64,000 nt of DNA from assembly GCF_029223255.1 (NCBI RefSeq), contig NZ_JARHUC010000002.1, positions 620,001 to 684,000 of the forward strand, written 5' to 3'. The stretch comes from Albimonas marina (GTDB taxonomy: Bacteria > Pseudomonadota > Alphaproteobacteria > Rhodobacterales > Rhodobacteraceae). The notes under the pieces are model-generated. The model saw only the letters and a list, made by a program, of their open reading frames with translations, did no database searches and was not told the origin of the DNA. The position numbers and the translations under genes are program-made. Below, piece by piece: positions 52,340 to 61,877 of this stretch (position 1 is the first letter of the stretch; every line of letters begins with the position of its first letter).

Positions 52340-54820
52340 TCAAACCTCGTCCTCGTCGGGCATGTCGCGATTCACGACCTTGTCGGTGCGCGGGGCCCCG
52401 GGCTCCTCGCCCGCGGCCTTGCTCTCCTCGGCCGGCGTCGCCGTGCCCTCGACCACCTCGGCCTCGTCGTCGCGCACCAGGTGGACCGGCGGGGCCGAGC
52501 CGTCCTTGAGCTCGCCGAAGTAGATCGTCTGGTGGGGGAACGGGATCTCGATGCCGCGCTCGTCGAAGATCTTCTTGATCTGCTCGTTCCACGCGCGCCC
52601 GAAGCCCCACTGGGAGCCCGGCTTGGTCTTCGCCCGCGCCCGCAGCACCACGGCGCTGTCGCCCAGCGCCTGCACGCCGAACCACTCGACGTCGCCCAGC
52701 AGGGCGGCGCCCTGGGTCTCGTCCGCCTTCACCGCGGCGAAGGCGTCCAGCACGCCCTGCTTGGCCTCGTCGATGTCCTCGCGATAGGCGATGCCCGCGT
52801 CCATCACGCAGTAGGCGAAGTCACGGGTGAAGTTCGACACCGCGTCGACCGAGCTGAACGGCATCAGGTGATAGGTCCCGTTCAGGTCGCGGATCGAGAC
52901 CGAGCGCACGGTCAGCTTCTCGACGCCCCCGGTGATGCCGCCCACGGTGACCACGTCGCCCACGTTCATCGCGTTCTCGAGCTGGATGAACACGCCCGTG
53001 ATCACGTCCTGCACCAGCTTCTGCGCGCCGAAGCCGATGGCCAGGCCCAGGACGCCGGCCGAGGCGATCAGCGGCGCGATGTCGATGCCCAGCTCGCTCA
53101 GCGCGAACATCAGGGTGATCACCGCCAGCGCGATGGTGGCCGCGTTGCGCAGCAGCGTCAGCAGCGTGGTCTCGCGCGGGGTCGGGATCCGGCCCACGTC
53201 ATGGCTCAGCCGCCAGTCGACCCAGGCCGAGAAGGCGAGCCAGACCAGGAACGCCCCCAGCAGGATCAGCGCCACGCTGACCGCGGCGCCGGTCAGCCGC
53301 AGACCCAGGTCGCTCGACAGCCACCCCTCGGTGTCGAAGATCCCCGCCTGCTCCAGCGCCACGCCCAGCACGGCGAGCACCACGATCACCCGCACCGCCA
53401 GCAGCAGCTTGGGCACGAAGGCGTTCAGCCGGTGCTCCAGCAGCGGAAGCTTGGCGCGCAGCGTCTCGGGCAGATGCACCCCCTCGCGCATCCGTGCGGC
53501 GAGGAAGCCGTTGATCATCATGCCCAGCACGATCACCAGCAGGATGTTGCCCGATGCCTCGAGCACCGGCCACAACACGTTGCCGGGCCGGGTCAGCACG
53601 ATCACGAAGAGCGCGCCCAGGTAGAGCAGCACCGGCACGTGCCACAGGCGCGCCAGCGCCGCGAAGACCTTGCGGCTCTCGGCGTCGTGGGGCGTCAGCC
53701 AGTCGGCCACCGCCCGGCGATGGCGCAGGGTGGCGATCAGCCCGATCACCACCACCAGCAGCCCCGTCGCCACGCCCACCGCCTGGCCCGCGCGCCAGCC
53801 CGCGTTCTGCGCCACCAGCGGCGAGACCAGCAGCTGCCCGTAGCCCAGGATCGCCGCCGCCAGGATCAGGCGGGAGGAGAGATACCGCGCCCCCGCGTCC
53901 GGCATCGGGATCAGCCGCAGCGCCCCCGTCTCGGGCCGCAGCAGCAGCCGGATCACGTTGCGCGCGATCTCCACCGCCACGAAGGCGTTGAGGTAAAGCG
54001 TCTGGCGCAGCGCCACCGAGCCCGGCGGATCCAGCAGGAAGGCGGCGATCGCATAGCCCGCCGCCCAGGCCGCCAGCACCGTCGCCGCGTCGAGCAGCGC
54101 CATCAGCAGGCCCATCCACAGCTTCTGAAGCGGCCCGCCGTCCTCGCCCTTGCGCCCGATGCGCCCGCGCAGGCTGCGCGCGCCCAGCCGCAGCAGGACA
54201 TAGACCGCGTAGGTCCCCAGGATGGTCAGGCCCAGCTCCTCGAGCATGGCCAGCAGCACGCCCGGCTCCATCGCCCCGCGCAGGTCGAACAGCCGCTCCG
54301 GCGCCTGGGAGATCTGGGTCCAGGTCTCCGTCACCCAACCCGCGAGCGCGTTGACCCAGGCCTGGGTGGTCTGCGCGATCTGCGCGCCGATCCCCGGCTC
54401 GCCGGCGTCGACGCCGCCCGAGCCCGCCCTGGCCGCCTCGCCGGAGGCCGCGGCGTCGCCGCCCCCCTCGTCTTCCTTCGCCTGGCCGCCGTCCGCCTGC
54501 GCCTGCTCCAGCGCCTGGATCAGCCGGTCGCGGGCGTCGGCGTTCTTGAGCACTTCGAGCAGCGCCGCCGTGGGCAGGTCGGCGGCCGAAACCTCGCCCT
54601 CCCCCGAGCCATCCCCGGAGCCGTCTCCCGTACCGCCGCCCGAGGCCGCCTCCGCCGCCCCCGACAGCCCCTGCCCCCAGGCCGGCCCGCCCGGCGCGAC
54701 GGCCGCGGCGAGCGTCAGCATCGCCAGCAGGAGGATCGGGGCCAGCCGTCGCAACGAAAGCGCCGCGGACGGGACCGCGGCGGAGGACGGGCGGGACGGT
54801 CGGGTCGCGAGGGGGGGCAT
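52340..54820 (-). CDS. Large MscS-family mechanosensitive channel
   Basis: The product is about 826 aa. A signal-like hydrophobic segment (about 24-48) leads into an Ala/Gly/Asp-rich periplasmic part, followed by a series of about ten membrane helices. The MscS pore and cytoplasmic vestibule occupy the C-terminal 260 residues: I-A-S-A-G-V-L-G-L-A-I-G-F-G-A-Q-K-L-V-Q-D-V-I-T-G (TM3), then L-E-N-A-M-N-V-G-D-V-V and I-R-D-L-N-G-T-Y-H. It releases solutes on hypo-osmotic shock. The C-terminal tail is Glu/Asp-rich. I placed the start at ATG 54820. The frame stays open another 390 codons, but that part is antisense to an SDR gene and not credible. Confidence 0.88.
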   Translation of the reverse strand: MPPLATRPSRPSSAAVPSAALSLRRLAPILLLAMLTLAAAVAPGGPAWGQGLSGAAEAASGGGTGDGSGDGSGEGEVSAADLPTAALLEVLKNADARDRLIQALEQAQADGGQAKEDEGGGDAAASGEAARAGSGGVDAGEPGIGAQIAQTTQAWVNALAGWVTETWTQISQAPERLFDLRGAMEPGVLLAMLEELGLTILGTYAVYVLLRLGARSLRGRIGRKGEDGGPLQKLWMGLLMALLDAATVLAAWAAGYAIAAFLLDPPGSVALRQTLYLNAFVAVEIARNVIRLLLRPETGALRLIPMPDAGARYLSSRLILAAAILGYGQLLVSPLVAQNAGWRAGQAVGVATGLLVVVIGLIATLRHRRAVADWLTPHDAESRKVFAALARLWHVPVLLYLGALFVIVLTRPGNVLWPVLEASGNILLVIVLGMMINGFLAARMREGVHLPETLRAKLPLLEHRLNAFVPKLLLAVRVIVVLAVLGVALEQAGIFDTEGWLSSDLGLRLTGAAVSVALILLGAFLVWLAFSAWVDWRLSHDVGRIPTPRETTLLTLLRNAATIALAVITLMFALSELGIDIAPLIASAGVLGLAIGFGAQKLVQDVITGVFIQLENAMNVGDVVTVGGITGGVEKLTVRSVSIRDLNGTYHLMPFSSVDAVSNFTRDFAYCVMDAGIAYREDIDEAKQGVLDAFAAVKADETQGAALLGDVEWFGVQALGDSAVVLRARAKTKPGSQWGFGRAWNEQIKKIFDERGIEIPFPHQTIYFGELKDGSAPPVHLVRDDEAEVVEGTATPAEESKAAGEEPGAPRTDKVVNRDMPDEDEV

Positions 54821-55174
54821 GGGCGGCAAGGACGCCTCCGGCAGTCTCTTCAGGTCAGGCCCCGCCGGCGCCGGCGGGGCTCCGGCGAACCTAGCGCCTG
54901 CGGCGGCGTTGTCACCCCCGGGCGGCTTCCTCTGGGTCACCCCCCCCTCGCCGACGACGACCGCCCACGCCGGGGCTCCGTCGACGCCCCAATCGCACGA
55001 CCGGGGAGGTCGAGAGACGCCGAGAGACGCCGAGACGTCCTCGCCCGAAGGACCCCGCGCAACCCTGGCGCCGCGCGGCCACGTCATCGCCTGAAGGGAA
55101 GCTCCCGGACGCCCGCCGCCCGGCCGCCGGTCTGCGTCCGGGTGGGCGAGGCCGGGCGTCGCCCGCGGGCGGGA

Positions 55175-55224
55175 GGCGCCGCGTCGACCGTCGCGCCTGG
55201 ACCGACCGCTCCGCCCGCGGCGCA
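55175..55224 (+). repeat. 50-bp GC-rich repeat, copy D
   Basis: It begins GGCGCCGCGTCGACCGTCGC and ends CCCGCGGCGCA. With copy E, 100 bp away in the opposite orientation, it forms a larger inverted repeat. Confidence 0.55.
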
Positions 55225-55326
55225 CGGCTCGGGTCGGCGCCCGGCCCCCCCGTCTCCCGCGGCATGGGACAGGCCCGCCTCCGGCGCGGCGCCGGCCGCT
55301 CCGGCCCCCTGCGCCCCGCCCGCGAT

Positions 55327-55375
55327 GCGCCGCGGGCGGAGCGGTCCGTCCGGGCGCCGCGTCCGACGCGGCGCC
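55327..55375 (-). repeat. 50-bp GC-rich repeat, copy E (inverted)
   Basis: On the minus strand it begins GGCGCCGCGTCGGACGC and ends CCCGCGGCGCA, sharing GACCGCTCCGCCCGCGGCGC with copy D. It lies 20 bp from the 3' end of the SDR gene. Confidence 0.5.
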
Positions 55376-55395
55376 CGGCTGCGGAAAGGCCCGGA

Positions 55396-56181
55396 TCAGA
55401 AGACCGAGTAGCCGCCGTCGATGCGCAGGCAGTCGCCGGTGTGCGCCGAGGCGCCGTTCGTCATCAGGTAGACCGCGAGGTTCGAGAAATCCTCGGGCGT
55501 GCAGTAGCGCCGGATCGGGGTCCGGGCCATCGTCGCCTTCACGAACTTCTCGTTGGCGAAGGCGGGGGCGGTCATCTCGGACTCGGTCCACCCCGGCAGG
55601 ATCGCGTTCGAGGTGATCCCGAAGCGCGCCAGCTCCACCGCCAGCGCCCGCATCATCGAGAGCACCGCGCCCTTCGAGGCCCCGTAGGGCTCCGACGTCG
55701 CCGCGCCGAAGATCGTCGAGGTCGAGGAGGTGACCACCAGCCGCCCGAAGGCGTCGCCGCCCTTGGCGCGCTCGACCATGTGGGTCGCGGCCGCCTTGAA
55801 GCAGCGGTGCACGCCCAGCACGTTGGCCTCGAGCACCTTGCGCCAGTCCTCCTCGGTCCGCTCCAGGATCGAGACCTTGCGCGCCGAGATCCCGGCGTTG
55901 GCGAACATGCCGTCCACCCGCCCGAACTTCTCCAGCGTCTGCGCCATCGCCGCGTCCACCGCGCCCTGGTCGTTCACATCGACCGCCAGCGCCATGCACT
56001 CGCCCGGCGCATCCGCGAGGCGCGCCAGCGCCTTGGCGTTCTTCTCCTCGTTGCGCGCCCAGATGGCGACCTTGGCGCCCATCGTGGCCAGCCCCTCGGC
56101 CATGCCGAGGCCGATGCCGCCGTTGCCGCCGGTGACAACCGCCACGCGGCCCGTCAGATCGAAAGGATTCTTCACAGCCAT
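55396..56181 (-). CDS. SDR-family oxidoreductase
   Basis: The product is 261 aa, a classical short-chain dehydrogenase/reductase: T-G-G-N-G-G-I-G-L-G near 16-25, N-A-G-I near 95, the Ser in V-T-S-S-T-S near 145 and the Y-G-A-S-K-G motif near 160. R and N after the second strand (A-R-N-E-E-K) suggest NADP preference. Its ATG overlaps the stop of the acyl-CoA synthetase gene by 4 bp (ATGA), so the two are co-translated. The substrate is probably a CoA-bound or free hydroxy/keto acid of the same pathway. Confidence 0.9.
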   Translation of the reverse strand: MAVKNPFDLTGRVAVVTGGNGGIGLGMAEGLATMGAKVAIWARNEEKNAKALARLADAPGECMALAVDVNDQGAVDAAMAQTLEKFGRVDGMFANAGISARKVSILERTEEDWRKVLEANVLGVHRCFKAAATHMVERAKGGDAFGRLVVTSSTSTIFGAATSEPYGASKGAVLSMMRALAVELARFGITSNAILPGWTESEMTAPAFANEKFVKATMARTPIRRYCTPEDFSNLAVYLMTNGASAHTGDCLRIDGGYSVF

Positions 56182-57728
56182 CACGCCGCCCCCGCCTTCG
56201 CGTTCGCCCAGTATTCGTCCTTGAGATGCCGCTTCATCAGCTTGCCCGTCGCGGTGCGCGGCAGCTCGGCGCGGAAGTCGATCGACTTGGGCGCCTTCAC
56301 GTGGCTGAGATGCTTCTTGGTCCACGCGATCAGCTCGGCGGCCAGCTCGTCCGAGGCCTCGGCCGGGTTCAGCAGCTGCACCACCGCCTTCACCGCCTCG
56401 CCCATCTCCTCGTCCGGCACGCCGAACACGGCCGCGTCGGCGACCTTCTCATGGGTGATCAGCAGGTCCTCGGTCTCCTGCGGGTAGATGTTCACCCCGC
56501 CCGAGATGATCGTGTAGGAGGCCCGGTCGGTCAGGTAGAGATAGCCGTCCTCGTCCAGGTAGCCCACGTCCCCCAGCGTGCCGACGCCGGGCTTGAGGAA
56601 GGACTTCGCGGTCTTCTCCGGGTCGCCGTAGTAGACGAAGTCGATGCCGGTGTTGAAATAGACCGCGCCGGTCTGGCCCTGGGGCAGCTCCTCCCCGTCG
56701 GGGCCCGCGATGTAGATCGAGCCGACGATGGGCCGGCCCACGGTGCCGGGGTGCTTCAGCCACTCGTGGCTGTCGGTGAAGGTGGCGCCGTTGCCCTCGG
56801 TGCCGGCGTAGTATTCCACCAGCACCGGGCCCCACCAGTCGATCATCCGCTGCTTGATCTCGCGCGGGCACGGGGCGGCGGCATGCACCGCCGTGCGGAT
56901 GGTCGAGACGTCGTAGCTCAGCCGCACCTCCTCGGGCAGCTTCAGCATCCGCACGAACATCGTGGGCACGAGCTGCGAGTGGGTGACGCCGTATTTCTGC
57001 ACCGCCTCGAGATAAGCCTCGGGGTCGAAGCGCTCCATGATCACGCAGGTCGCGCCCAGGTTCGCCATGGTCAGGCAGAAGCGCAGCGGGGCCGCGTGGT
57101 AGAGCGGCGCGGGCGAGAGGTAGACCGAGTCCGCGTTCGCCCCGCACTTGCCCTCGATCAGCAGCGACAGGAACGGGTTGATGTGCTCGATCGGCTCCTC
57201 GACCCAGGCCTTGGAGATGCCCTTGGGCCGGCCCGTGGTGCCCGACGAATAAAGCATGTCGGTGCCCGCGCAGCCGTCCGCGACCGGCTCTGCGGGCTGG
57301 GCCGCGACCAGCGCCTCCCAGCTGTCGTAGCCCTCGGCGGTCCCGCCCACCATCATCAGCTTCGTGCCCGGCAGGGTCTGGGCCGCGAACTCGGCCGCCC
57401 GCTCGGCGTATTTCTCGGAGGTGAGGAAGACCTTCGCCCCGCAGTCCTGGATGATGTAGCCGGCCTCCTCGGGCGTGAGGTAGCGCGAGACGGCGGTGTA
57501 GACGATCCCGGCCCGGTGGCAGGCCCACAGGATCTCCATGAACTCCAACCGGTTCTCCATCAGGATCGCGACGCCCTGGCCCTTCTGCACGCCCAGGGCG
57601 CGCAGCGCCTGCGCGCCGCGGTTCGACACGGCGTCGAGCTGCGCGTAGGTCAGCCCCTCCCCCGTGCCGGCCATCACGTAGGCGAGCTTGTCGGGCGTGG
57701 TCTGCGCGTGATGCGACGGGTGCTTCAT
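56181..57728 (-). CDS. AMP-forming acyl-CoA synthetase
   Basis: The product is 515 aa of the ANL superfamily, activating a carboxylic acid with ATP and CoA. Motifs are Y-S-S-G-T-T-G-R-P-K-G near 162, Y-A-G-T-E-G-N-G near 305, the hinge D-V-G-Y-L-D-E-D-G-Y-L-Y-L-T-D-R near 395, and the C-terminal catalytic Lys in R-T-A-T-G-K-L near 498. It lies upstream of the SDR gene in one operon and divergent from the thiolase-fadB cluster across 690 bp containing two inverted repeats. It is probably the entry step for that degradation locus. Confidence 0.93.
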   Translation of the reverse strand: MKHPSHHAQTTPDKLAYVMAGTGEGLTYAQLDAVSNRGAQALRALGVQKGQGVAILMENRLEFMEILWACHRAGIVYTAVSRYLTPEEAGYIIQDCGAKVFLTSEKYAERAAEFAAQTLPGTKLMMVGGTAEGYDSWEALVAAQPAEPVADGCAGTDMLYSSGTTGRPKGISKAWVEEPIEHINPFLSLLIEGKCGANADSVYLSPAPLYHAAPLRFCLTMANLGATCVIMERFDPEAYLEAVQKYGVTHSQLVPTMFVRMLKLPEEVRLSYDVSTIRTAVHAAAPCPREIKQRMIDWWGPVLVEYYAGTEGNGATFTDSHEWLKHPGTVGRPIVGSIYIAGPDGEELPQGQTGAVYFNTGIDFVYYGDPEKTAKSFLKPGVGTLGDVGYLDEDGYLYLTDRASYTIISGGVNIYPQETEDLLITHEKVADAAVFGVPDEEMGEAVKAVVQLLNPAEASDELAAELIAWTKKHLSHVKAPKSIDFRAELPRTATGKLMKRHLKDEYWANAKAGAA

Positions 57729-57831
57729 CCAATCCTCCCTGGATCGTCCGGTCGGCGGCCACGGCCGCGCGCCCGGCTTCGTCTCCTCGTCCCCTGCGGG
57801 CCGGCGCGGGAGCGGGCCTGCGGGAGTCGGT

Positions 57832-57849
57832 GTTAATCATGCCATTAAC
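57832..57849. promoter_or_regulatory. Operator-like inverted repeat near the acyl-CoA synthetase promoter
   Basis: Perfect GTTAAT-N6-ATTAAC, 104 bp before the synthetase start and A/T-rich in otherwise GC-rich DNA. It is probably a binding site for an unknown regulator of the divergent locus. Confidence 0.45.
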
Positions 57850-58259
57850 GCGCCCCCGCCCGGAATGCAAAGCGCGCTTGCGCTGCGACCGCCCGCCGCA
57901 TACGGTGACCGCGGCCGCCCCGGGAGAGCGACAGCACGCTCCAACGGGTCGGCGAACCAATGGCGACGGCGCGCAGACGCTGCGCCGGGAGGAAGCGCCA
58001 ACCAAAGCCGGCCCGATCCGGTGGACGGTCCCCAGGGGCGGACGGCGGAGACGCCGGCCGCCCTTGGGTCAAGAGGGGCCCGGTCGTCTCCCGAAAAAAC
58101 CTTGTTCCGCAGGCGCATCGCCGCTCCGCGCCCCCGTCGCGGGCCTGTTGCGCCGCGTCACGCCCGCAGGGCGAGCGGCCCGGCGCCGCGCTCGCGCCCG
58201 ACGCCACGTCTCGTCGCTTCGGACGATCCCCTTGCCTGTCGGTCGGTTAGGGTGAGGTT

Positions 58260-58277
58260 GCGGAACGCTTGTTCCGC
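58260..58277. promoter_or_regulatory. Operator-like inverted repeat upstream of the thiolase operon
   Basis: Perfect GCGGAAC-N4-GTTCCGC, 142 bp before the thiolase start. It has the size of a TetR- or GntR-family site. It is not the same motif as the repeat at 57832. Confidence 0.45.
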
Positions 58278-58418
58278 TCTGCGGCGCCATGCCCGCATTC
58301 ACTGACCGATTAACAGGCTTGACCCCCTCCCTCGGCGAACGGCACTCTCCCGCGCGACGCGCGGCCGTCGGCGCCCGGCCAGAGGGGGTCGCCGCCGCGG
58401 ACCCGGAGGAGACGCCCC

Positions 58419-59627
58419 ATGGCCGAAGCCGCCTACATCTACGACGCCATCCGCACGCCCCGATCCAAGGGCAAGGCGGACGGCTCGCTGAACGAGGTCA
58501 AACCGATCGACCTCGTCTGCACCCTGCTCGACGAGATGCAGTCCCGCCACGACCTCGACACCGCCCGCGTCGACGACGTGATGCTGGGCTGCGTGGAGCC
58601 GGTGATGGAGCAGGGCTCGGTCCTGCCCAAGATCGCGCTCCAGAAGGCCGGCTGGGACGAGACCGTGCCCGGCGCCCAGGTGAACCGCTTCTGCGCCTCG
58701 GGCCTCGACACGTTCAACACCGCCGCCGCCAAGGTCGCCTCGGGGTGGGAGGACCTGGTCTGCGCCGGCGGCTACGAATCCATGTCGCGCGTTCCGATGG
58801 GCGCCTCCGGCGGCCCGATGGCCGGCGACCCCGCCACAAACATCCAGACCGGCTTCGTCCCCCAGGGCATCGGCGCCGACCTGATCGCCACGCTCGAGGG
58901 CTTCAGCCGCGACGACGTCGACGCCTTCGCCATGCGCTCCCAGCAGAAGGCCGCGGCCGCCCGCGACGCCGGCTGGTTCGACCGCTCCGTCGTCCCGGTG
59001 AAGGACGAGAGCGGGCTGGTGATCCTGCAGCGCGACGACTTCATCAAGCCCAACACCGACATGCAGGCGCTGGGCGGGCTCAAGCCCTCCTTCGCCGGCC
59101 CCGGCGCCATGGGCTACGACACCATCGCGCTGGCCAAGTATCCCCATGTCGAGCGCATCGACCACGTGCACACGCCGGGCAACAGCTCGGGCATCGTCGA
59201 CGGCGCCTCGCTGGTGATGGTGGGCAACGAGCAGGTCGGCAAGGACCTGAACCTCACGCCGCGCGGCCGCGTCCTCGCCATCGCGCTGACCGCCTGCGAG
59301 CCGACGATCATGCTCACCGGCCCCGGCCCGGCCTCCAAGAAGGCGCTGGCGAAAGCGGGCCTCACCATCGACGACATCGATCTCGTGGAGATCAACGAGG
59401 CCTTCGCCTCCGTCGCCCTGCGCCTGCAGCGCGACCTCGACGTGCCGGAGGAGAAGCTAAACGTCGTCGGCGGCGCCATCGCCATGGGCCACCCGCTGGG
59501 CGCGACCGGCGGCTGCCTGGTCGGCACCATGCTCGACGAGCTGGAGCGCCGGAACCTCAAGCGCGCGCTGATCTGCATGTGCGTGGGCGGCGGCATGGGC
59601 ATCGCCTCGATCATCGAGAGGGTCTGA
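58419..59627 (+). CDS. Acetyl-CoA C-acyltransferase (thiolase)
   Basis: The product is 402 aa. The nucleophilic Cys is in N-R-F-C-A-S-G-L-D near 88; G-H-P-L-G-A-T-G near 357 and the second Cys in C-M-C-V-G-G-G-M-G near 386 complete the site. It forms the beta subunit of the fatty-acid oxidation pair with the FadB-type gene 5 bp downstream. CGGAGGAGACG precedes the ATG. Confidence 0.94.
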   Translation: MAEAAYIYDAIRTPRSKGKADGSLNEVKPIDLVCTLLDEMQSRHDLDTARVDDVMLGCVEPVMEQGSVLPKIALQKAGWDETVPGAQVNRFCASGLDTFNTAAAKVASGWEDLVCAGGYESMSRVPMGASGGPMAGDPATNIQTGFVPQGIGADLIATLEGFSRDDVDAFAMRSQQKAAAARDAGWFDRSVVPVKDESGLVILQRDDFIKPNTDMQALGGLKPSFAGPGAMGYDTIALAKYPHVERIDHVHTPGNSSGIVDGASLVMVGNEQVGKDLNLTPRGRVLAIALTACEPTIMLTGPGPASKKALAKAGLTIDDIDLVEINEAFASVALRLQRDLDVPEEKLNVVGGAIAMGHPLGATGGCLVGTMLDELERRNLKRALICMCVGGGMGIASIIERV

Positions 59628-59632
59628 GGATC

Positions 59633-61774
59633 ATGGAAGACTTCCGCTACGAGAAAGACGCCGACGGCATCGTCGTGGTGACCATGGACATGCAGGGCCA
59701 GGGCGCGAACACGATGACGCCCGCCTACAAGTCCGGCATGACCGCGATCATCGACCGCCTCTACGCCGAGCAGGGCCTGACCGGCGTCGTCATCGCCTCC
59801 GCGAAGAAGACCTTCTTCGCCGGCGGCGACCTCAACGGCCTGCTCGCCACCACCGAGGTCGACCAGGCCTATCTCGACGATCTCGAGAAGAACAAAGGCA
59901 TGCTGCGGCGGATCGAGAAGCTGCCCGTCCCCGTCGTCGCCGCGATCAACGGCGCGGCGCTCGGCGGCGGCTACGAGATCTGCCTCGCCTGCAACCGCCG
60001 CATCATCCTCGACAGCCCCGCCGCCATCACCGGCCTGCCCGAGGTCACGCTGGGCCTGCTGCCGGGCGCCGGCGGCGTGGTGCGCACGACCGCGCTCCTG
60101 GGCCTCGAGAAGGCCCTGCCCGTGGTGATGGAGGGCAAGCCCCACGCCCCGCGCAAGGCCCTCGCGCTCGGCATGGTCGACGAGATCGTCGCCACGCAGG
60201 AGGAGCTGGTCCCCGCAGCCAAGGCCTGGATCAAGGCGAACCCGGACGCGTGGCAGCAGCCCTGGGACCAGAAGGGCTTCCGCTTCCCCGGCGGCGACGC
60301 CAACTCGCCTAAGGTCCGTCAGGTCGCAGCCGTCGCCCCGACGCTTCTCATCAAGAAGACCCGCGGCCTGATGCCCGCGCCCGAGCGGATCCTGGACGTG
60401 GCCGTGAACTCGATGCGCATGGGCTTCGACAGCGCGCTGCGCAACGAGAGCCGCCAGTTCCTGCGCCTCGTGGTCTCGACCGAGGCGAAGGCCGCCATCA
60501 CCACCTTCTTCTTCGGGAACCAGGCCATCAAGGGCGGCAAGTTCCGTCCCAAGGCCGAGAAGTGGAAGGCCGGATCCTCGGCGGTGCTGGGCGCCGGCAT
60601 GATGGGCGCCGGCATCGCCAACGCCCACGCCGCCCGCGGCCTGCCCACCGCGCTGAAGGACACCGACCTCGCCAACGCTGAGAAGGGCAAGGCCTACTCG
60701 GCGAAGCTCGTCGAGGGCGCCAAGGCCAAGGGCCGGATGGACGACGCCAAGGCCGACGCCCTGCTCGCCAACATCCGCCCCACGGATGCGGACGACTACG
60801 ACGGCGTGGACATCATCGTGGAAGCGGTCTTCGAGGACATCGACCTCAAGGAGAAGGTCATCCCCGCGACCTTCCCCAAGTTGTCCGAGGGGGGCATCTA
60901 CGGCTCCAACACCTCGACCCTGCCCATCTCGATCCTGGCCGAGGCCGCCCCGGACCCGAGCCGGTTCATCGGCATCCACTTCTTCTCGCCCGTTGACAAG
61001 ATGGCGGTGGTCGAGCTGATCCTCGGCGAAAAGACCTCGGACGAGACGCTCGCCAAGGCCTATGACTACGTTCAGCAGATCGGCAAGACGCCGATCGTGG
61101 TCAACGACAGCCGCGGCTTCTTCACCTCCCGCGTCTTCGGCACCTTCATGAACGAGGGCATGGCGCTGCTGATCGACGGCATGGCCCCGCAGATGATCGA
61201 GCGGGCCGCCTGGAAGATCGGCATGCCCGTCGGCCCCCTGCAGGTGCAGGACGAGGTCTCGATGGTGCTCAGCGAGCGGGTCCGCGAGACCCACCGCAAG
61301 CTCGACGAGCGCCTCGGCGTCAAGGACGGCTTCCCGGTGAAGAACGAGGCCTCCGCCGCCATCGCCCCCAAGATGGTCGCGCTCGGCCGCGGCGGTCGCC
61401 ACTACGGCGGCGGCTTCTACGACTACGGCCCCGAGGGGCGCACGCTGTGGTCCGGCCTCAGCCAGTTCATGACCGGCAACGGCGGCGTGACCATGGACGA
61501 GGCCCAGGACCGGATGCTCTACCGTCAGGCCATCGAGACCCTGCGCTGCCTCGACGAGGGCGTCCTGCGCTCGGAGCATGAGGCCAACATCGGCTCGATC
61601 ATGGCCATCGGCTTCCCGGCCTGGACCGGCGGCGCCCTGCAGTTCATCCGCGGCGTGGGCGTCGACGCCTTCGCCAGGCGGGCCGAGGAACTGGCCGACG
61701 CCTGGGGCGAGCGCTTCCGCGTGCGCCCCGAGGCCTACGACAAGCTGCGCGAGACGACGGCCAAGGCCGCCTGA
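59633..61774 (+). CDS. FadB-type bifunctional enoyl-CoA hydratase / 3-hydroxyacyl-CoA dehydrogenase
   Basis: The product is 713 aa, two enzymes of beta-oxidation in one chain. The crotonase part (about 1-190) has the oxyanion segments F-A-G-G-D-L-N and N-G-A-A-L-G-G-G-Y-E and the Glu pair around L-P-E-V-T-L-G-L-L-P-G-A-G-G. The dehydrogenase part starts with V-L-G-A-G-M-M-G-A-G-I-A near 320 and has the catalytic H-F-F-S-P-V near 445. The two C-terminal helical domains follow. It is directly downstream of its thiolase partner, with GAGGATC before the ATG. Confidence 0.95.
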   Translation: MEDFRYEKDADGIVVVTMDMQGQGANTMTPAYKSGMTAIIDRLYAEQGLTGVVIASAKKTFFAGGDLNGLLATTEVDQAYLDDLEKNKGMLRRIEKLPVPVVAAINGAALGGGYEICLACNRRIILDSPAAITGLPEVTLGLLPGAGGVVRTTALLGLEKALPVVMEGKPHAPRKALALGMVDEIVATQEELVPAAKAWIKANPDAWQQPWDQKGFRFPGGDANSPKVRQVAAVAPTLLIKKTRGLMPAPERILDVAVNSMRMGFDSALRNESRQFLRLVVSTEAKAAITTFFFGNQAIKGGKFRPKAEKWKAGSSAVLGAGMMGAGIANAHAARGLPTALKDTDLANAEKGKAYSAKLVEGAKAKGRMDDAKADALLANIRPTDADDYDGVDIIVEAVFEDIDLKEKVIPATFPKLSEGGIYGSNTSTLPISILAEAAPDPSRFIGIHFFSPVDKMAVVELILGEKTSDETLAKAYDYVQQIGKTPIVVNDSRGFFTSRVFGTFMNEGMALLIDGMAPQMIERAAWKIGMPVGPLQVQDEVSMVLSERVRETHRKLDERLGVKDGFPVKNEASAAIAPKMVALGRGGRHYGGGFYDYGPEGRTLWSGLSQFMTGNGGVTMDEAQDRMLYRQAIETLRCLDEGVLRSEHEANIGSIMAIGFPAWTGGALQFIRGVGVDAFARRAEELADAWGERFRVRPEAYDKLRETTAKAA

Positions 61775-61877
61775 CCGCGACCCCGAACCACCCTTCCGGC
61801 CCCCCGCCCACCGGGCGCGGGGGCCGGTCCCGTCAGAGCGCCCCCGCAAGGCGCCCCCCCGTTGGGAGGACCCCCGA

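Larger units (their letters stand above)
54821..55395. other. Repeat-containing intergenic region between the MscS-type and SDR genes
   Basis: This 575-bp stretch holds a perfect 22-bp palindrome GCCCCGCCGGC-GCCGGCGGGGC (54859-54880), which may be a hairpin in the MscS-type gene's upstream region, and two inverted copies of the 50-bp repeat (55175-55224 and 55327-55375). No gene is recognised; frames here are Arg/Pro-rich. Confidence 0.5.
57729..58418. other. Divergent regulatory region of the acyl-CoA degradation locus
   Basis: 690 bp separate the acyl-CoA synthetase and thiolase starts. Two perfect inverted repeats are annotated separately. Several overlapping short frames are open on both strands, but none has a ribosome binding site plus a sensible product. 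The length would allow a small RNA or an undetected short gene; I cannot support one. Confidence 0.5.

Noticed and set aside
54821-55999. N-terminal extension of the MscS-type frame
   Set aside because: It is antisense to the SDR gene and to repeat DNA. The hydrophobic signal-like start lies after ATG 54820.
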